Source of the DNA: Phorcus lineatus | Lineage: Eukaryota; Mollusca; Gastropoda; Trochida; Trochidae | NCBI GenBank assembly: GCA_921293015.1 | Contig: OV121081.1 | Span: 26,477,158 to 26,541,157, forward strand | DNA length: 64,000 bases | Direction of reading: 5' to 3' | Shown: piece after piece, positions 57,571 through 64,000 of the stretch | How the letters are laid out: each line of letters opens with the position of its first letter | Position numbering within the stretch: the stretch's first letter is position 1 | Program-made: the position numbers and the translations under genes | The notes under the pieces: generated by a model | Database searches by the model: none | What the model saw: only the letters and a program-made list of their open reading frames with translations | What the model was told of the DNA's origin: nothing

Positions 57571-59089
57571 TCAATGATTAGTTTAAGGATTTGAATGGCC
57601 ATATGTTGTGTTCTTTACTTCTTCATTCAACAAATGCAAGGTCAATTTGTATTCGCTTGAATTAATCTGAAACCATGCTGTATTTTCACTTGATGTTTAT
57701 GTTAGATATGCAGATATGCAACATATCGAGAAGTTTGATTTATATTACATCACAAAAAGTAATACATGAGTATAGAAACCTGGACCACCTCTGATCGAGA
57801 CGATGCATTTGCAAATAGGTTGTCATTACAGCTGTGCAAATGACAATTAAAGCCATCACATGATAATTATCAAATAAGAAATGAGCAGAAAAATTGAAAT
57901 AAAATCAATGTTTTATGAATATTTACTATTTTAAATCACCTTAAATGTTATATTTGTGTATACCTGTAGATTTAAACGAGAGATAGACCAATTTGGTATA
58001 TATGGTATGAATACTTGAAACCAGACATATTTGATGTTGCAGTTACTGCATATAAACAGTTGTTTCAAACAAACTGATGAATATTCTATAAATTGAAATG
58101 CTGAATAGTGACGAACACACACTCTGTTTCCATGTTCTATTTGTTCATAATGAAGTAAAAAATAAAACTACGCTTATCCAGAAGTCTAATGTTTTTAATG
58201 ACTCAGAGTACACATGAATTGTAACTGGAATCGACTGCAGATGGTACAAAAATATATCGTCTACTTATTTCCTTTATTTGACTACATGAAGTTTTTGGGC
58301 GCGACATATTTTTGGAGCAAGGTAAGACCAATAATCTTCTATGTTTTTGTGCCAGGAAAACTGTTTATTGTTGTATGACAATATTATATAGAGCATGGCA
58401 TGTATTTGTGCCTTTTGTAACTCCAATCCATATAAATATTTATAAATTACACATCTACACAAATTGGTGTCAATAATTTAAGACAACCACTGTAGGACAA
58501 TGTCAAACTATAATGTAATGTTTATTGCCTTTTTACGGGATTTTTGTTTTTTATTTATCTATTCAATGTAAAAGTCTCACACAACTTAAAGCAGATATCC
58601 TAAACCTAGAAAGATCCTACACTGTCAACAGATGAACGGCCAACTAACAACCCAGTTGCAGTTTTATGAGAGACATTTGCTGTCCTGAAGGATTTCAAAA
58701 GGTCAATTGATGCGTCTGGTTGTATCTTATATACGTTTTTCATTACTTTGCTTATATTTGTTTTTGTTTCTTAATGAACCTACTCTAAGTTACTCAGTTA
58801 ATAGACAGCTTTGTAAGTTACTTGAACTCAAAAGGGACAAAAAGGCTGAAATATGTTACCTCCAAAGTGGTATACCTTACTATTAGTCATTATGACAATT
58901 AAATTATTTAAAGAAAGACGGAAAATGCCTATTTTTATTTAGTTAATGATGTTATCATGTGGTCTATAAGATAATCGGACTGTATTTACGATGAGTCTGT
59001 TTTCTGCATCAAAAGGTTGTAATTTAGTTTTGCAATGTAATATTTCTTAACGTATGTCTAGTATATACACTCAATTTCAGATGTTGAAT
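57571..59089. other. Non-coding stretch, partly paralogous to 46.8-47.4 kb
   Basis: 58230-58710 matches 46830-47400. Minus-strand frames at 57931-58122 and 58274-58462 are unremarkable. No gene. Confidence 0.5.
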
Positions 59090-59990
59090 TTAGTCAGATT
59101 AGATATTTATTCAAAATGACGTTTTGGTAAGTCTACGGAAAAGTGTAATCTAACTATTTAGATGAGTCACTAGTTAAGGATAAATGTCAATTATGTCAAG
59201 ATGATAAAAATCAAGTATCATCCGATTCGTGGATGAAATAAAAGATAAATTTTGTAGATTAATAACAACCTAAATAACATATTTGTCTATTAGTTCGTCT
59301 TTTTTATTGTAGACAATGTCATTCTGTTCTGATGAACCTTTCTTTCATTTCCTTTGCATGTTCCAACATTTATAGCCTAACACAAAAAAACCTGTCATAA
59401 ATATTCATCAACGGTTTAGCCCGAGAGTATGGATTCAGTCTATTGTTAGTTGGTATTCTCTTCTGGTGGAAAGTTTATTGCACAAATGTTTATTTGGACT
59501 GTGACAAAATCTATTCTTGCAGCTTCTGTCATGTTATGAAACAATTAGTCGGCTGATTTTGATGTAAAATATATACAAGTTCTAGCTCATACATGTCTTC
59601 ATTGAATAAAGTGTCGATGCTTCTGTTTTATATTCTATTTTATTGCGTACCTCGAAAGAGCGTACCCATCTTTCTCACACAACTGACAGATCGCAAACTG
59701 TTCAGGGAATAACATGTGGAATAACATAACGAAATGTGCTTTTAGTGCACCTGCCAGTTCCTCATTAAAAAAATATCGATTGTGGTTCTGTCATTTAGTA
59801 CATTTGTTGATAGCAGAATGGGGCAAGGTCACGTTTGAGACAAATACTTGTATTTTCAGAAACAATTTGTTTATTATGTACTTTTTAACATGCATCCGCA
59901 TTACAAGGTTGTGTACTCGTCTTTACATAAGATTTGTGACAGAAAATTATAGTCTACATTAACATTTAATATTTTGCAAAATTGATCTTG
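59090..59990 (+). repeat. Paralogous segment (partner 51351-52240)
   Basis: Uninterrupted by the SINE and the Tc1 fragment that interrupt the partner. An 82-codon frame at 59714-59962 is not conserved there. Relative to the partner it carries a roughly 40-bp addition near 59410-59460. Confidence 0.7.
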
Positions 59991-60515
59991 ATATACACAA
60001 AATCACTATTTATTCAAGTGTTGCATCACATTAACAAATAAGGCATTTAACATTATATAGCTGTTACTCTTTAAAAAATATAATATGAATAGAATGTAAA
60101 ATTATTGATGCTACATGTTTGTACCAAACGTATCATCTCCAGTATTTATTGTTTCTTGTACTCATCACCTTACTCTAGAATGTGTCTCTTTGAATATTAT
60201 TTGTTTTTATAAAAGGAGGATGGTATGTCTATGTCATGAATAATTTATTACGTTCTCAGGTTTCACCAGTATGTCAACTTTCAAAATTTTCATTACTGGC
60301 ATTTTCAGTGGAGCTTTATGCTACAGTAGAAAGGCATGAAAATATCATCATATCAAAGTATCATTCTTAAGGCTGTGTTTACGTATAGACGTTACATGCT
60401 TGAGGGAAATAAATAGCACTTCCTTATCATAATGATTATGAATAATGTTTGTATTACTCCCTGGCCATTGTTTCTAACCATAAACAGGTAGTTCTTACTA
60501 TTTTCTTACTCATAT

Positions 60516-61028
60516 ATGTGCCACTCAAAGAAGCTATGTGGAGAATGCTTAGTCACCTATATTACTTTCAGCTGTAACTGTGTTGATTGCAAGTTCATGA
60601 CAAAAAGAACAATATCTTTACAAGCTTCATCATATCATTTTGTAGCCAATCGTTACTACGTTTGCTGGATAGTTACATTGACTTGTAATATGTTATCAAC
60701 TTTTACAAAAGGGTTGTCAGTGGGGTGTAATATTTCAAGTATTTTTAATGGTGAATGTCGTATACGTAAATATAAAACTAAAATATGTTTCTTTTTCAGC
60801 AATTTACTTATTCCTTCCTATAGCTATTTTTATTTTTCTCATAATTCTGCATGGGACCTAGAGGCTATGGATTGTAGTTGTATTTTCTTCTTGCAAAATA
60901 TGTGTTGTAATCAAATAGTATTCCCGCAGATGGTGCCTTGTTTGAACACTAAACACTTTCGTATATTACAATGCGATAGAAAACAGTTCTACACTGAGTT
61001 AAACTGGTCATATAAATCCAGAGTTTAG
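60516..61028 (+). CDS. Longest ORF in the window: 170-codon Cys-rich frame, unknown
   Basis: It runs from ATG at 60516 to TAG at 61026-61028. The frame has 17 Cys, several Phe/Tyr-rich hydrophobic runs (YYVCWIVTLTC; ICFFFSNLLI; SYFYFSH) and an early CGECLVTYITFSCNCVDC stretch. There is no recognisable domain, no clear cleavable signal peptide and no Kozak-like context. It lies in a roughly 1-kb stretch that has no counterpart in the other copy of the large duplication, so comparison cannot test it. High Cys and Phe content is also what random AT-rich, T-rich DNA yields. More likely a chance ORF than a gene. Confidence 0.22.
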   Translation: MCHSKKLCGECLVTYITFSCNCVDCKFMTKRTISLQASSYHFVANRYYVCWIVTLTCNMLSTFTKGLSVGCNISSIFNGECRIRKYKTKICFFFSNLLIPSYSYFYFSHNSAWDLEAMDCSCIFFLQNMCCNQIVFPQMVPCLNTKHFRILQCDRKQFYTELNWSYKSRV

Positions 61029-62084
61029 AAATATTTATGTTTTAATGTGAAGGTCAGGCACAATGAAATATGGATGAGAAAAAGTTATTTAATTTGTACC
61101 TTTGATCAGTTCATGTTTCCCCACAAATACAAGATCGCACACATGCAGGGTGATAAATGCATGCATTTGTTTAGTGCTTCAGTTTAACTGTTAGCTGAAT
61201 GCAGTTAATAGTGTAGGGAATATTGAGTAGTTGTTTCTCTCATCAGCTTTTAACACCTACATGTACGAGGCTGTGTTTTTTTCTTGCTGACTGCATGTAG
61301 GATAGAAGTTTTTAAAATAGACTATAGAAAGACGACTTAATTCGTTATTGGAATTATATATCCCGCATTGGGTGACAATATTATTGATTTTGGAACGTGC
61401 TACATGATATAGACCCTGCCCTTATTTTGAATCATTAAAACGGTAGGAAAACATGTAGCAATGTGTTAACTTTGATGGAACTTAAAATAGAAAAAAAAAC
61501 TCGGCGCAAGAGAATTGTATCCTTCATAAAGTTCGTACCCTGTGTTAATTTGGCAGAGTTTGTCACTTCGAAATTCTCTGATGGGTTTGTTAAAAAAGTT
61601 ACTTTCAAAAGAGATACCTTACAATAACAAGATTCTTTGTATATGATATAATGCTGCAGGTTTTCAACAAATAAAATTAGTGTATGTTGTATTGGTTATT
61701 TCAATGAGAATGGATTACCAATGTACACAATGACACACATTCAGACGTTTAGAATGGATATACTGAATACAGGATTGATGGATATAAAGTGAGAGTTTGT
61801 AATATGAACTAGTAAAACGAGCTACTCGCATAAGTTAGCTAAAAAAACATGTCAATATCCTACGTTAGCTCCTGTAAAAATCATTTATGACAAACAATCG
61901 TAAATGATATTTTAAAATTTAAATTTTTAAATCAAAATTTTACATTTTATCTTGTTAAACAATAAATTCTCAATAATAGATTATTATATTGCTGCTGAGA
62001 ATCATATTTATGTTAAAAAGGAAACGAACGAAAGCATTACAATTGTAATGATTGTCTGTGCCCTTTTTGCATCCAATCAATCAT
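61029..62084. other. Non-coding stretch, partly paralogous to 53.1-53.5 kb
   Basis: 61255-61480 matches 53265-53500. Nothing else is recognised. Confidence 0.45.
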
Positions 62085-63345
62085 CTGAACTGACAAAAAT
62101 CACTGACCTTTCTTCTCAGCTTATCAGTGAGACAGACAGTAGGTATAGCGGGCATGAACCATTGATCTAGACAACCAGTGACATTCAAATAGTCTTTCTC
62201 CCCTATTTCATAAACAGTGTTAAAATACTATATTTGTTGATTAATGTGTTGTCTGCCGTCATGTTTTTAGATCATATCTGATATCTATTAACAAAGAACT
62301 ATTAGGAGATGGTGTACCCCCTGGCCGCACAAGATTTAGCATGGTATAGTTGATACGAATTTCAAAATGTCCTTCCCATTCGAAACGAGAAATTTAATAT
62401 TCTAATAAGTTGAAAACCTCAAAGAGCACTAATACATTTGATGACTAGTCGACATACCATATCATTAGGCTAGGCCTAAATATTTTTTAGTTCTGGTCTG
62501 GAAATACTGTGATCACCGATTGACGGTCAGATGTACAAGCAGGAAGGTCTCTCTGAAGTAGGGTATTGAAGAAGAATGTGATTCAACATAGAACAACACG
62601 TGTTCTGAAGTTTAAGCTGTGCATGAGAGCAGTTGTAATTAGCCCTTCAAAAGAGAATGCACTTCAATACAACGGATAAGGGTTCATCACTTGATTGGAA
62701 GCACACACGCAATGTTAATATGATCCTTAACGTGTTATGATTAAATCATCTGTAGTCAAGTCTGCTATAAACCCTTTATATTTTGAGTCGAAAGTAATAT
62801 AAGCTTAACATATAGCTATACCTGTCTTTGCATCAATTGATAATCAACATTAATTATATCCTGCGCTTGAATCAAGGTAATTAATTGGATTAACAATGCA
62901 TTGGTCGTAAGAACCCTGAATGTTAATCATCAGGAATAGGAAAACGGTTAAGTATTATATAGGTTAAGATATAGACTGTTCAATGTAGCCCACTCCATAA
63001 TTGCTCTTTTAACAGATATTGAATAGCGTGATGATGTTTTAACATTCATTGCATTATGGCAAGTAATAGTCTACGAAACTGACCTTTATTCAACCAACAA
63101 TAACTGACAATCAAACCATTCATGCAAATAATAAAAGTTATTGTTAAATCAATTGTAACAATATATATATATATATATAAACAATTTATGCAGATAATGT
63201 TGTCAACTCATACAATATTGTTAATATTGTTAAGAGAGCGTGTTGAAACACTGTGAAGCAGTGAAATACTCAAACAATATAATCCATTTCTTTATCCATT
63301 TTAATTTCAAATAAATATATTTTCAGATGTAGTTTATCTTATGGA
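62085..63345 (+). repeat. Best-conserved paralogous segment (partner 54690-56060)
   Basis: Second copy of the conserved blocks listed for 54690-56060. The 72-codon frame at 61952-62170 overlaps its start but is not kept in the partner. A short (AT)n tract lies at about 63161-63179. Confidence 0.7.
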
Positions 63346-64000
63346 CAATTTACATTGTTATTACAATACAAGGTATCTATTAATATTTTTGATGAACAAC
63401 TTATAAATAACACTAATAATCCCTTTACATCATTATCTAAATGAATAAGAACACTTATCTTCATAAATATTATGATTATATATAATGATTGATTTCAAAT
63501 AATAATGTTGCGCACCTGAAGCAAGGTTATTAAGTCATTCTCGTAGAAAAACATATGTTTACTCAACCATGAAACTGGTATTTGTATAGTGATAAAATAT
63601 CTCCGTATTTGCTTTTGATGAAAATTATTTTCATGATTATTTCTTCACTCAGATATTGAATGGTAACATCACTAACTTGTCTGCAATAGGTAACATGTTT
63701 TTTAGATTAAGTGAAAGCGATTCAGCAGCAATTTAAATGGTTGCAATCTCTAAAATACGTTGTTAATATATATCAGAACATTTGTTGGCATGGTTTAAGA
63801 GGCCATAACATCATCTGTCAAACTGTACCAACTGTTATATAACTTTTCAAACTTTTCAAACCACGCCCCAAACCTAGTAGGTATTAACTTTATGGTAACC
63901 TATCTGTTATTTTCATAATGATTACATTGCATGTTGTGAAAGAAGCAATGTATTTTTGCCAACGTCTTAGAAAATATTCCGTAGAGGAATCGACTCTATT
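63346..64000. other. Non-coding stretch to the window end
   Basis: No gene or repeat is recognised. It is probably a continuation of the second duplication copy. Confidence 0.4.

Larger units (their letters stand above)
56600..64000 (+). repeat. Large tandem-duplication copy 2 (truncated by the window end)
   Basis: Partner of about 43200-56400; see the landmarks there. It lacks the SINE A palindrome, the 51809 SINE and the Tc1 fragment, but carries an extra stretch at about 60000-61060. Confidence 0.72.

Overview
The window reads as gene-poor, AT-rich eukaryotic DNA, most likely from a marine mollusc. It has no dense long ORFs, no operons and no ribosome-binding sites. Degenerate SINE-like repeats end in the 'cgttaaaccc..actcactcact' tail I associate with gastropod and bivalve genomes. 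There is a decayed LINE 3' end, a decayed Tc1/mariner transposase, several palindromic MITE-like elements and long (AT)n tracts. No complete conserved protein-coding gene, tRNA gene, rRNA gene or CRISPR array was recognised.

Layout: (1) 1-17.6 kb is mostly non-coding. It holds a foldback element (803-1248), an (AT)n tract, a tRNA-derived SINE (9625-9850), a probable LINE 3' tail near 13.7 kb, and a long inverted duplication (7517-8350 against 11240-12003) that carries the same SINE in both arms. (2) 17.7-64 kb is an old, repeatedly duplicated array. The same modules recur along the + strand, here called A (near 18.0, 22.5, 31.35, 41.2, 42.5, 44.9 and 57.4 kb), B (18.68, 23.8, 33.4, 37.5, 42.1, 43.6 and 56.9 kb, plus fragments), D (25.35 and 39.1 kb) and C (21.7, 29.15 and 40.35 kb). 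Where present they keep the order A-B-D-C. (3) The most recent large event I can see places about 43.2-56.4 kb as a paralogue of about 56.6 kb to the window end, with repeats inserted in only one of the two copies.

Module B looks like an exon. Its first copy (18684-19010) is still open for 108 codons. The other copies keep parts of the frame but have stops and indels, and the 23.8-kb copy is followed by a good splice-donor motif. The simplest reading is a tandemly duplicated, mostly dead gene or gene fragment, later invaded by transposons. Paralogous copies that lack an insertion act as empty sites and help delimit a 2.2-kb TIR element (26788-28962), a 362-bp element (30979-31340), a SINE (51809-52070) and the Tc1 fragment (about 52240-52935). 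All homology statements come from reading the sequence by eye. Boundaries are approximate unless a terminal repeat or target-site duplication is cited.
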